From positions 1,116,001 to 1,180,000 of the forward strand of contig OY723323.1 in NCBI GenBank assembly GCA_963210315.1: 64,000 nt of DNA, in the 5' to 3' direction. The position numbers were made by a program, and so were the translations under genes. The notes below the pieces were generated by a model. It was not told the origin of the DNA, did no database searches, and saw nothing but the letters and a program-made list of their open reading frames with translations. The DNA comes from Rhynchopus euleeides (Eukaryota; Euglenozoa; Diplonemea; Diplonemida; Diplonemidae). Of the stretch, positions 33,001 to 41,000 are shown in pieces (position 1 is the stretch's first letter; the number at the start of each line of letters is the position of its first letter).

Positions 33001-34938
33001 AGGGTGAAGGTGGGCAAGGCCCCCGCGGTGTCGGTCCGGCTCACCCCGAAAAACCCCATGCTCTCCTTCGTCCCGCGCACCATACTCTTCACCGAAAACA
33101 TGGTCTCCGCCGAGGTGAGTGTCCTCGGGAGGAGGCAGGGTGAGTACATCATAAACTGGGTCGTTTCCGGGTCAAACCACACGGATTACCACGTCCCCGA
33201 TGCAACCTCTGTCATCTTTTTCAAGGAGTTTGACCTCACGGCGTGGGATGTGGTGCTGACCGCCTGGGTGGTGGGTTACTTCCTCCTCCACCCTCTGCTG
33301 GTCCTCTTCGGCGGGAGCCTCCTCGAATGCACCGAGGTGAACGGGAAGGACTACCTGGAGATCGACGTCCTGGAGAGGTGCTACACCTCCAACTGGCTGA
33401 AGTGGCAGGCGGTCAACGCGCTGGGGTTCTTCTTCTACACCATCGCGCTCCCCGGGGCGTTGGGGTACATCCTGAAGAAGAAGCGCGGCAAAGGCGAACA
33501 GCAGTCCCTCCACACAGGCGGGTTCGCCTTCCTTATCAACGGATATGCCAGTGAATATTGGTATTGGGAGTTTGTTGTCCTCCTCCGGAAGGTTTTGCTC
33601 ATCGCCGCAGCTGTTTTCATCAAGAAGCTGGTCTACAGGCTGTTCGCCGCCCAGTGGGTCATCTTCGCCTCCCTGGTGGTGAACGTCGCGGTGCACCCAT
33701 TCCAATACCAGGTGCACCACCGGGCGGAGAACACTGTTCTGATGACGCTTCTCCTGACCCTCAACCTCGGGCTTTACTACTTCAGATCCGACCTTGCTTT
33801 GGAGGAAAGCGAAGGCGCGCATCTCGCGTCTGACCCCATGCTCACTGTGGTGTACGTCATGCTGGTTCTGAGCAACACGGCGGTGTTCATTGCGTTTATC
33901 ATCCTCTTCCTCAGCCTCTACCGCATGCGGCTCCTCGAGGAGGGCAAGCACGGCCTCGTGGAGTGGATCGACAAGAAGGATGAGGACTTCCTGCAGAACC
34001 TCACCCTGCTCCAGGTGCTCATGACGCTCCTCAAGCGGAACATCAAATGCCTCCGCCAGCTGGACGACGAGGAGCCTGCCGTGCCTTTCGGTGCAATCGA
34101 GAGGAGGTGGCGCCGCCGAAGCAGCGCGATTGCAGAGAGCAAGAAGTCTGCCCTCACGAAGCGTGCCATCGTGTTGGGTATGTCCGAAGCGGAGGTTGCC
34201 GAGCTGGACCGCACGAAGGCAAACTTCATGGAGAGGGTCGCGAAGACGGTGGAGCTGGCGGGGGCGCCCCCGCTCCCGCCCTCGCCGCCCCCGTCCCGCC
34301 CCACCACCCAGGGGGGCAGGAACGGGAAGCGGCACAGCGTGCTTGCCGCAGAATCGGATGAATCCGGGGATGAGCTCCACGGGGCTATCCCGCAGGGCCC
34401 GATTGTCAACCAGGCGCACTTGGTTTCTCAGGCTAAGGCACCTCCGGTCGATCCCGCTGCAGCGAAGACGGCGCCCGACTGGGGTGGCAAGGGGCAGGGG
34501 GTGGACAACGTGGAGGGTGGTGGTGGTGGCGGCGGGAGGGGTCGGCCGCAGCCGAGGCGGTCGTCAGCCGTGTGGGCGGAGGCGGAGTCGCGGATGCCGG
34601 GGGGTATCAACTTCGACGAGACAATCACGTCTGGCATGGCGGAGATCCAGCGCAACCTTTATAAGGAGCAGTGGCAGGCGGAGACGAACCGCAAGTCTGC
34701 CAACCCGCTTGCGTTCGACAGGGCTGTGGAGTTCGGCATAGCAGAGCCGCCTGCGGGCCTGGAGGAGCCCGAGGACGCGGTGCAGCGACCGGTCAGCGGT
34801 GCGTCTGCGATGAACACCACAGGTGCCTCCCTTGAGGACAGCTCGCGCGAGCGGGCGGGGCAGACGGACGGGTTCGGTGTAAAGATGCGCCCGCCCAACA
34901 CCCGTTGCCTGGGTGTGGGCAAGTCGCTCTGCATGTGA
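21016..34938 (+). CDS. Giant EGF/TIG-repeat multi-pass membrane protein (4,640 aa)
   Basis: ATG 21016 is chosen because it opens a textbook signal peptide (VLAAAVLLSLAIGSGAA); upstream in-frame ATGs at 20830 and 20971 do not. Order: Ser/Thr stalk of TLPT repeats (residues 28-200), beta-rich region with TIG/IPT-like domains (about 200-1070), about 26 EGF/laminin-type Cys modules (1072-2284), propeller-like and more TIG-like sequence (2285-3240) and a CKPCPRGGLC Cys box. Three membrane segments start at about 3343. A 500-residue Gly/Ser/Asn/His low-complexity loop and a beta-domain (about 3992-4070) come next, then five or six membrane segments with a WYWEFVVLLRKVLL block, ending in a 330-residue tail. 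The layout resembles large protist surface proteins with a channel/receptor-like C-terminal bundle; adhesion or mechanosensing is inference. There are no introns. Confidence 0.9.
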   Translation: MQVCPTSTSRVLAAAVLLSLAIGSGAANTRTASMTLSGTLSETVTGSLTLPTGTVTFTESASLTETESVSMSESISLTLPTGTVSGTLTLPTATASISVSSTATMTLPTATETLTLTPTHTDTGTATFTLSPTFSITLPTATETYTGTATYSLSLTLPTGSATMTFSLSNTFSLTLPTSTPTMTYSLTHSLSLSPTITFGSVNARIIIEVFNPTIEDFPNKVTISSQAGFNYIGSATLSRMLFVLKGARLKEWKSLGENFAPTEWDRYNCTNTYVVRDVSLLKCNMYWFPSVYAFSQEYSTAYSIMAGHVYNGALGYEYTCGEMACTNYPTVRKIQGCFSAGSGTFGCNPFTADSLLLNITARYVYPAMAPKLYLGDAPDSLCVYYQQASDALSGEAWQWSNQTGETQFPEQFVRCRTPDVGIFGRTESSLRIHIQGKLHPYLANGPNSTEMVPGFITPQVMYAPALRYIHWNQSYYEYDMTAVLTKNWQAGEIPRQGAGWCEPGDRGTSVTPHLVCYRPKGLLLRLIGWNLQSLCSDNVCNPRVFAVGEASFLPVFQHPLHHVSDNEIGVILTATGNHGVAGPFVIAVQSPNGLQTISNVTLTVVQTPVVTTFLCLGNYTQASAMDSSQGRVECAIPGGFTFVGDGFDPQASYEVSFVPTGADPDFSWDATLGAPENISCTVEEVRGTLLRCAVDNTYTKDDHRFGKPEEMHGVVGGSGRGNYTAVIRQSGGGGPSAEFETGAFGSNLILYSPPEMLRVSGCHLDASSGTSISQHCDGTRWVTLHGRRFPPYATLFYRRAQVLPNRLASFTQWEPCETLWVPPLYRTLVCKIPYSRRGTPELRVFKIVIGEMSYADDSVIAHFDASPEVTGVDGCEGFLGNGTGHCHSFASKLHPERSIVLRGSGFYGYGQLEIGFGLHSCTKAFAVNDSVAVCSQWAVLTHKPLILPVYVTRGDEPRHYTSVSVSFNPVPYVSNVTGCADDANGTSSCVAGSSGGPITVLGGNFMWRQQPVKVWFGAAPCTLLEVVSDSIVVCTSYPTARGSHQEVSVQVGDERSPPMETDDHRRVYASFSCPVVNGLVCNGRGVCDEASGECLCETSWNELESCANCKKDFFGPLCDQKCTCNTNGGVCSDGFNGTGTCDYCFENFWGTNCWECPRPYNGPVCGGHGVCDHGLNGTGSCKCDHMGWDELNDCGNCFRTRYGADCDTVCPGNGDCSGNGACSWGFNGTGLCDCAAEYSGTDCSLTCPRTAAGEWCSGHGTCSGAQCRCASGVETGFWAGQSCELCADGWSGTDCDIVCPKNRFTCSGHGTCTSGTCQCTQGYCGVDCSLLQATCTAALCTAGFQHGANCEFHCPGTDLNDLTVCSGHGSCDAGRLGSGVCTCETPYMGEACSRDCSLCQGGVCSQDGTCVCDYGHAGTWCDRQCPTHAPYGLCHGRGRCDWGNTASGTCQCATGYAGAGCEIECLGGALQPCNGNGECRSTDGGCSCYQEPDTARGKWTGPLCDRCVPPYVPPFCNQTCPGLLSDGVSVCSNHGVCDTTTLQCQCLRHDDSGHYTGPGCERCVPGYYGASCKLQCLGGACKACSEHGTCFDGKLGDGTCTCFSNATHGMWWGAVCDVCQEGFYGPECRGKCPGQQSNGFFCSGRGVCSDGRTGDGRCTCFNVVGEFWGGADCGDCQPNYYGGSCATRCPMGDNGLTCSANGDCDAGVRGTGLCVCHTGWAGPLCNLPCPYSESGVCGGRGTCIEAASGVASCVCSATGNGHFAKSSTSPCSSCAAGWFGTECDRPCPGGSATPCSGRASGGTCRESTGDCICISGWGGAACDVECPGGEVSPCSGHGACVSFNASVACSCTSSPSLGYWVGDDCSSCHIHYTGAGCNVRCPIGNGRPCSGNGRCFAGASGAGAGVGDGGRCLCDAGFCGAACDLTGAGICSDYACPPRYAGVSCSVKCPECGSNGVCDGGKLGSGACACTPGYVGDTCAEAVDCSRCLQGGCDGRAHPAGGALCTCYAGWAGRWCGTQCPGGFRSPCHGHGVCDEGSGGSGLCTCLPGWRGDACDTPCPGATPSGKACNGHGLCKQHGTPCRCDTQWAGLLCDECAPGWSGDACDTPCTNGLTNAKSCDCSWGWYGSACIQECPGRKGNATSASTTSEVCSGHGECSDGSAGTGECTCTSQHYYGPTCEVFCHEPVTCADYPQRSVACGATGCSCAATPTRGYWSGPRCTECADGYWGGSCLAHCACSGRAYRCSKHTGACVCHNDDYLGYWAEPTCSSCAPGYTGVSCTDKQIAVTRVGGSTALFHAGFERINTSMVVVDEVESRVIVTSSPPAVFSYAQAHTGQQASVQYDAPLSKGLAGWAGQILAFFFSTSGHYIWAVNRVSETQAELVQIVRRALVPLNRYPLNPLSGGAAIVGGASDATGVRSAEALALGPLPSLLDAVFAGSTMYSFYSFAGGAVELHRTELDEGRASVELVFKYSLSSHIDAFIAVKRWDSGGASGSGSTHRIVLLGVKAGKNVMQVVTVTGTRTVAVTGVNATFGESRNSALRLLEFYQSEHVFTTVHETQYRRKDGTTALPGEERLTLVRVSLGDALAQPHRSDWFLAKVVYESKDKPFAAQTLTVSQFPDQGQLVLAPLASSGKPQPSVLLKFDPLTFSATGNMKFTYFAGQAENVVDVVTVPSLRMSLALPATPFLRLVQMNSFAVTSASPRIIDVSGRTAVVLNGTGFVPGNTQTYCKFMGMKLPARNVTSTSLVCDVPPLEEVSIASSCKGSPIEASIMGDSRWSHNDVLIKVASSATVFDVAPRHIQGDNGGKGVNSTFFLELRGYGFVPSEVSKCLLERMGAVRGGGGGTPPPERLFGRSVYQNPTLVVCVLEGVVLEVSHNPYLVSVSQDGQFYPKGTAELWVVGLPAQVRASFAESSVSISSGRTDLPLISIAIVDGMSNHLAEYGLDPTLRHAFIADSVQCSNTTHSVSLPLHYDRSLDPFAESQARLVESPDYSRSLPDLLLSNSWQGAGAAGGGGGGDSSITGGSTPSDPSPLITASTTATLARQLSRIAVVGGRAAVGGLFLTSPIVGTCSATVSIAPPPPSVTAWAASAPVSIMTGPLASLQVVLGLPEALAADTRVPEGYFAYVHPASIGPLTVRGVDGGGNAVPLALSNILEAALIRTDSNETAGRTIMFPNSAGTEWVLSLSLGQDLLHGPEYRMRLRLLDFNSGVEPVWDRPVIKTPCGDFANLNAKMYAVIGTSLCKPCPRGGLCDGTSSVLAKQGWWRERTSYRYTAGHPDAFSGEVERIYTNFFLCPNTDACLGGELATCAKGHMGIKCKACEEEYGRSGKDCVKCMDTSATYVIVFFVGLFIILLIAVMVYRTLLESTLGKKSLMFVFMKLLMNYFQMLAACLGDESIQWPSALQAVVAAHRKVLTFHMSFSPFACVTQFSIYHLFLFMLCVPLFWAIILAVSYPLIAKLQGWWGRRLNSEMEGDAGATAPGPDNSNPALGGDVSGGHGGGESGLDMLPPRIFTVDAPPAVDNVFVSDKVFTAKTEKRSVDAIKRASTIIIASNTIADSPYQKADGALSVGGGGRGGTSPAPPTAGFFGGGIGGGKNNSGNDNSDGGSTLGLGSSGKGSAGVAKDGESAAAPPHHHHHNNNNTADAGGGKGAPDGEGGLHSFIAFGGGEAVQPEASGEFFLGSSLTAPGGWGGGHHAPPKRPHPRGGGGGEAPNALLTENSEDSSFGRSRSVSFSQQDKQPSLCITVDNEGCGGGGGGGGGGGGVADTHQKLQRGMSSSMASRTSGQSGSGAQQGQQGGASLGVNTNRLGTKGAKRGGPGKSTPTTRLGAGMRVSRALSTTGHHMLMFDTGDSDSSSDGEPGSPGGGLNVPQAPLPPAVGLAVTGAVGLSVTPVSPSGSTSDWIEGVGGGASPCARGSSPNRAASPDPGEVASPTTARPGRNLWKSKFEFTKGALRGKSGKVAKTIIQPAKLGKFFIAEIPNTRVGCASLPFRVKVGKAPAVSVRLTPKNPMLSFVPRTILFTENMVSAEVSVLGRRQGEYIINWVVSGSNHTDYHVPDATSVIFFKEFDLTAWDVVLTAWVVGYFLLHPLLVLFGGSLLECTEVNGKDYLEIDVLERCYTSNWLKWQAVNALGFFFYTIALPGALGYILKKKRGKGEQQSLHTGGFAFLINGYASEYWYWEFVVLLRKVLLIAAAVFIKKLVYRLFAAQWVIFASLVVNVAVHPFQYQVHHRAENTVLMTLLLTLNLGLYYFRSDLALEESEGAHLASDPMLTVVYVMLVLSNTAVFIAFIILFLSLYRMRLLEEGKHGLVEWIDKKDEDFLQNLTLLQVLMTLLKRNIKCLRQLDDEEPAVPFGAIERRWRRRSSAIAESKKSALTKRAIVLGMSEAEVAELDRTKANFMERVAKTVELAGAPPLPPSPPPSRPTTQGGRNGKRHSVLAAESDESGDELHGAIPQGPIVNQAHLVSQAKAPPVDPAAAKTAPDWGGKGQGVDNVEGGGGGGGRGRPQPRRSSAVWAEAESRMPGGINFDETITSGMAEIQRNLYKEQWQAETNRKSANPLAFDRAVEFGIAEPPAGLEEPEDAVQRPVSGASAMNTTGASLEDSSRERAGQTDGFGVKMRPPNTRCLGVGKSLCM

Positions 34939-34945
34939 TGAGGTG

Positions 34946-35085
34946 TGGTGTGTGTGTGTGTGGTGACCACGTTTAGTGTGGGGAGATCCTGCGCGGATCA
35001 TAGCCCACCCGGTGTGTGTGTGTGTAGTGATAGTGGTTTTAAGTGGGTAACCCTGCGCGGATCTGTGCCCACTCCCCGCCCACCC
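34946..35085. repeat. (GT)n and ATCCTGCGCGGATC tandem
   Basis: Two consecutive units, each a (GT)n run (34949-34964, 35012-35025) followed by a CCTGCGCGGATC block. This lies between the stop codon of the giant gene and the 3' end of the retrotransposon and may include its 3' UTR. Confidence 0.6.
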
Positions 35086-38000
35086 CTACGTCACAGCGGA
35101 TGCCCCACTCGGGTTAGAGTGTGGGGCCAACTCAGTGCCACTCCGAGGAGGGCGTGAGGCATAGCCAGCGTGGTGCGTGCCGCAACAGTGTGTGAGTGAT
35201 TTCGCACTGCTGTGGCAGTCCCCGCACCGGCCCATGCGATGCGTCTTGCAAAATTCCATGGTGACTTGCAAGCCGTCGTTCTTCCCGTGGTGGTCCCGGC
35301 AGCAGTCCTCTTCCGAGAGGCGCCGGCGCCGGCAGTCCACGCAGCGGGGTTTCCAGTGCAGAGCGCAGGTAAGCATCTTCGCGTTCCGTCTGGCTCCAGG
35401 GGGGGCAGTCCGGGGAGCAGCGCCCCGTCGTTCCCATGACCGTCCTGTCCGGGCGTTGGCTTGCCGGCTGCTGGCAGTCCATTGCTGGGCCGCTTGCTGC
35501 CACCCCTCTGGGTAGTGGGGCTGCGGTGCGAAGGTTGCGGCCCACGCCATGCCGCGGGAGTGGAAGGCTGTGTCCCGCTGGTTCAAGCCCGGGCCTGCCG
35601 TGTGCGCTTGGAGGCTGCGCATCACCGACTCGGTGGCTGGGCTGAGCTGGGCTCTCCTGGACAGGCCCCCTGCCACGGTTCCCCCGATCGCGGTGAGGAC
35701 AGTGGAGCTCGCAGTGTGGCCACAGTGCCATGGTTGCTTGGAAGTCTTGCGCACCACCTCGCAGAGCTGCCTCAACGAGTGAGCCTTGCCCAGGATGCTC
35801 TTCTGGAAGGCTGCGAAGTCCTGCCGCAGCTGCTCCTGCGAGGTCTCCCCCTGCCTCTCAGCCTCGTCCATGGCGGCGTTGCTGAGGGCGTCCGCATCGA
35901 CGTTGAGCTCCCTTTTCACGTGCTCATACGTAAGGGTGATCCGGGGCCCGAGGTCGGCAGCCAGCCGTGCCGTGCTGAGGAAGAGGGGGCGGAGGGATTT
36001 ATCGCGGCAAACCGCTTCCCCTTTTAGGTGTCGCAGCACCACCTGCGAGTCACCCCGCACCGTAACGTTCCCCTCAGGGGGCGGGTCGCCCCTTCTGAGC
36101 AGCCGTAGGCCCGCTCGAACCCCTTCGTACTCAGCGATGTTGTTGCTGCGTACGTTCAGCAGAGGGAGGATCTCTTCCGACACCTTGAGGCCGTCTCGGT
36201 AGAGCACCGCACCTGCACCCGCCAGGGCGAAGGGGGTGCCGTTGTCCCTTGCTCCGCCGTCGAAGTAGAGGGTGAGCCCCGGGGCTGTGTCCTCGGGGAT
36301 GCGTGGGCGGGCCTCCCGCGGCCCCCTCTCAGGGGGGTCAGGTGTGTGGGGGCGGATGCGGCGCGTTTCGACTTCTGGGAGGGTGAGGCCGGTCGACAGC
36401 TCAAAGTCGACAGCCAACTCCATGAGGGTCACGGTGTGCTCCCCTCCCTGCGGCCCCCATTTCAGGCCCCGCAGCCAGTCGCAGAGGGCCACCCACAGCT
36501 CCGGGGGGCGCTTGCCCCACGTCTGTTTGACAGTGGACGGCGCCCGCACAGGGATGCAGGCCCGTTCGGGGTTGGGCGTGCACCACCCCCATGGATAGTG
36601 AAGGGTGCGGTGGTGGCGCGCGGAGCGGTCGAGCAGTCCATCTTTCTCCTGCCGCGCCGAGAGGATTGCAATGAAGTAGCGGTGCAGCTGCGCCACTATA
36701 TCCACCCTGCGTGCGAAGGATAGTGGCAGGGGCTGCCTGTCCTCCGGGATGCCGTGTCTAAAGGCGGGCGCCACCCCGCATAACGCCAAGCAAGGTGGCC
36801 AGGTTGACCGGTCCACAGCCGTAATGGGGTGGTTTTGTCGGATTGGGTCCCACGCGGAGCACTCCCACCATAGGTGCATCACCGTCTCGGGGGTGCCTGC
36901 GTTGCAGTATCGGCAGATCCCGCCCTGCCCCGTGCGCCCTCGGACAGGCACCGCCCCTGCAATGACGGAACGAAGGAGGCCCCGTTGGTATCCCGTGACC
37001 GCGGCGCCCTCTCCCTCCAGGACGCAGCGTGTGGCTTGCCCGTCGATGCCGTGCTGAGCGCCCGCAAAGTCGTCACGACGACCAGCCAGCGCCTTGGCCA
37101 CCTGTGTACGTAGGGCCTGGCGGAGGTCATGAGCGAAGATCCCCCATCCGCTCGTTGTTGCTGCGGTGGGGTCGAAGACTATGCTCCGTCCCGCTTCATC
37201 AGTGTAAGATAGGGTGGTCGCCGTGCTCCAGCTCCATCCTATCCACCGAAGGGCCGCTCGGAAAAGCGCGAAGGGGCCTGTCCCTGTAAGCCTCACTCTG
37301 CTATCCCAAGCCGTCTCAGACAGAACCCTGCAGCGGCCCCACTTCTTGACCTGCATGGCCCAGGTGGTGATCTGCCGGTAGCGGGGGGCGACGGCGGGGT
37401 CCACCCGATGTGCATGGTGGAGGACATCCAGCACAGCCTCCCGCGCCCTGCGGGGGGGTCCGGACCACAGCGCGGCGACGAAGAGCCCCCTCCATCGCCT
37501 GATGTCGGCGTCCTCCCAGCGGGTGACCAGGGCGTCGTAGTAGAGCCTGGACCCCGCTGTCATCGCTGCTGCCTGCCCCTTCCACTGCACCGGTAGGGGC
37601 AGTGCCGAGGTCCTGCGCAGGTTCTGCTCTGCGCCCTCTTTTCGGCGGGCGACGCGCTCCGATTTGGGCACCTCGGGTCCCTCGAGCGGGCGCGCATGCA
37701 GCATGGCCCCGAGGCAGTCGAAGCTATCGCGCTGTCGAAGGGGGGTAGCCGTGCCGTCCCGTGTCCGGTAGACTATCGGGGTCAACGGCTCGGGGGACGT
37801 CGAGAAGACATGTGACTTGACCTCTGCGCATATTACCATCCCGGTATCGTGGGAGAAATCTGCAGAGTCATCCACCACTGCTTGCAAGGTCCCCGGGCTG
37901 GGGGTCACCGCGTACACATCGTCCACAAACGACAACGCCCTCGTGCCCTGCCGGTGCTCCGCCATGCGCATCCATACACCCACCAGCACGTTGATCAGCA

Positions 38001-41000
38001 CGACGCTAATGGGGCAGCCCTGCATGATGCCGTTGGTTGGCAGGAAGCCCTCTCCGATAGTGCCGCTTACCCGGAAGTGCCGCTGCATTGACCCGTACGC
38101 TGCCCGCAGGGTGCGCAGGACTCGGCCGTCGAAGCCGAGCTCCGCAGCTAGACAGAAGGTCAGGTCAATCGGCACCGTGTCGAAGCATTTCTTAAAGTCT
38201 AGGGCGACACCGTACAGTGGCTGTCCTGTGAGGTGGGCCTCTTCGATCCGTGCTGCCAGGTGCCAGATGAGGTCCTCCGCGCCGTGGCCAGGTCTGCATC
38301 CGTGCAAGTCCTCAGGCGCAATGCTCTCCAGCCACTTCAGCGCAGGCTTCACTCGGATTGCTGCCCACACCCTGTACAGCACGGGAGTGATGCTGATGGG
38401 GCGCTGCGACAGCGGCTCACCTGAGCTGCCGGGCTTGGGAATGAGGCAAATCATGGCGTGCATCAGCTGCTCCGGCCATTCGCCCGATCTCTCGACCTCA
38501 TTGAACACCTCCGCGAACAACTTGAGGAGGTCCCCTGGGAGTTGCCGCAGCTCGTGCACCCTCCAGCCGTGTAGGCCCGGCGAGGTGGATGTAGACATTT
38601 TAGCCAGCGCTGTCCCAACGTCTTCTGCCGTAATGGTCTTACACTCCATCTCGGCCGGGTCAGGGAGGAAGTCGCTGTACCTCTGTCGGAAGGTGTCCCA
38701 GCGAGGCTCAGGCGTCGTCGCATACTTCCGGAAGTAGCCCCCCCACGCAGTATCGCTCCTCAGCAGTTCATCCGCCTCCTTGGGGCAGGCCGTGAAGGAG
38801 CCATCCTCGCGGCGCATGAAGGTGGTAGGGGCGCAGAAGCGGTCTGCGAGGTACGAGAACACTATCCCCGCCTCCTGCGTCCAGGCCTTCTGCATCCTCG
38901 CCTTCCACGTGCGGAGTCTTTCGTCGCGGAGCGCGTCGAACATGCCTCGCTGAGATCCCTCCAGGGCGACAAGGGCCATCTCCATCGTCTCGAGGTCCGG
39001 CAGTTGTGAGGTGGTGCCCGCCAGCGCCGCCTCCAGCCCCGGGGGAAGGCCCCCTCCCTTCAGCCGCTTCTTCGCAGCGTCCCAGGCGTGCTCTTCGTTG
39101 GGTGTGGGGGGGTATGGCGCAGACTCCAGCAGTCGGTGGCGGCCCTCCAGGATGAGGGTCCGGAGGTTCCCCAACAGCTTGTCCTTCGCCCGGGTGTTCT
39201 TGTCGCCCGCTCCTCGGGCGGAGGCGGGGCGGTGTTTGGTGGCCACCCTCGACTGCTGCATGTGGTAGCCCTCCGCCCTGCCCGTGTACGCCGCTTCCTG
39301 CCTTCCGAGTTGGCCCACGTGGACACGCTTCAGGAAGTTCTCGCTGCAGGCTGAGGCCCGGCGGAGGAGTTGCGCTCCTGTTGCACCCTTTTTCGTTTTC
39401 TCTGCGGTTAGCACATCCAGCAGCACCTCTCTGGCGGCAGCGCCCCCGAGCGTGGGCTTGCACTTAGGAAAGGGGGCGGGGAGGATGCAGATTTGCTTCG
39501 GTCGGCGGAAGGCGGCGAGGTCGAGGTCGACGAAGAGCGGGCAGTGCGTGGGGATGCCGTATTCGCCCTTTTCTGCCACCTCGACGGAGCGCAAGGCCGG
39601 CGCCGCGCAGGGGTTCAGCAGGCAGATGTCCAGTCTGGTGCCTTCCTTCGATGCCCAGCAGGTGTTCCGAACTTCCTGCTGTTTCAGCTCTGCGTATGAG
39701 ACCGCCGCATCGGTCCAACCACCCACCCGGCACGCCTGGGATAGGACGGCACTGGTCTCCGGGTTGGTGTTGAGGTCCCCCAGCAGCAACACGGGCACCT
39801 GCCCCAGGCCGGCTGCGAGGTCCAGCGCCTCCTGCAGGAGGGTCTCCCGCTGCACTCGCACCTCCATCCCAGAGTGACCATAAACGCACAGGATGTGGAG
39901 CGCTGTCTTGCCGTTACTGGTTGCGAGCACCACGTGTACCAGGCGGGTACTGTCATGCAGCTTCTTTTCCAGCTTGGTCTTCGGTTGCACCACTTGCGCT
40001 ACCAGGCCCTCTTTTGCCATGACTGCCACTCCTCCGGGTCGGGTCTGCTCGTAGCCATTGGCCCCCTTGACTTTGGGCATGCCCTTACCCCAGTGCATGG
40101 ACCAGCCGTGGGCCGCGAAGTAGCTGCTGAGCGTGCCCTTGCTGGGGTCCGGGACACGCGTTTCTTGCAGGGCCACAACGTCTGCCTTCAGGTCCGCCAC
40201 ATCACACAAGTGGGTTGACAGCGACGTGACGTTGGCTGACGCCACCCTGAGTACCCCAGGAGACGCTGGCCGCGGCGCGGGGCGTCGCGGCGGCGGCCTG
40301 GGAGCAGGGCCGCGTATCGGGGAGATTGTGGTAGCGGCGGTTGCGGTTGGAGCTACAGGAGGAGGAGTGGGAGTCGCGGTGGGGAGTTTCCATCTGTTTG
40401 TCGTGGAGGCTGCTAACTCCCTGGCTAGCGTGAGGGGGATGCGCAGCACGTCGTAGTGGAAGGGCCTCCATGTGAGGCATATCACTTTGTCGCCTGACCC
40501 GACGCGCCCCAGGTGCAGCCTATCCGTAGTGCCGAGGACCCACACCTGGGCCCCCAACACCTCAGCCGCTACCCTGAGTGTAGCCCCGTCCCCGTAGACC
40601 CCGCTCTGTGCCTGCGCCGCGATGTAGTCGTCGTAGGACGGGGGTGCCCGGGGGTCATCTATATCGGGCGCGTAGGTTGCTCGCCTCTCGGCGTCCTGTC
40701 CCAGGGCTTCGACTACAGCTGCTCTGAGAGAGGCCGCCGTCCATCCCGCACATTGCACCGCGAGGCCGGTGTATTGGCAGTTGCCGTCTTTTGCCACCGC
40801 CTCACGCACTGCCAGCAGTCGTTGCGCCATCTCTGCCAGCCATCGGTCGTCCTGCTCTACTGAGGAGGGGGAGTACTCCTGTCCCCCTCCTCCCCGGAGC
40901 CCCCGGGGTTCTCCTGCCCCAGGGGCGTGGCTTCTATGCACTCTCGCTCTATCTAAAGGCCCCGCAGAGGTTACTCCTGTCCCTGCGGGTTTTGGTTCTC

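Noticed and set aside
31707..33182. 491-codon minus-strand open frame
   Set aside because: Antisense to the Gly-rich loop; the Pro runs are just the complement of Gly codons.
35160..37000. Restriction-like endonuclease expected next to the CCHC motif of ORF2
   Set aside because: After C-x2-C-x9-H-x4-C there is no PD..D pattern; the element seems to rely on its APE domain.
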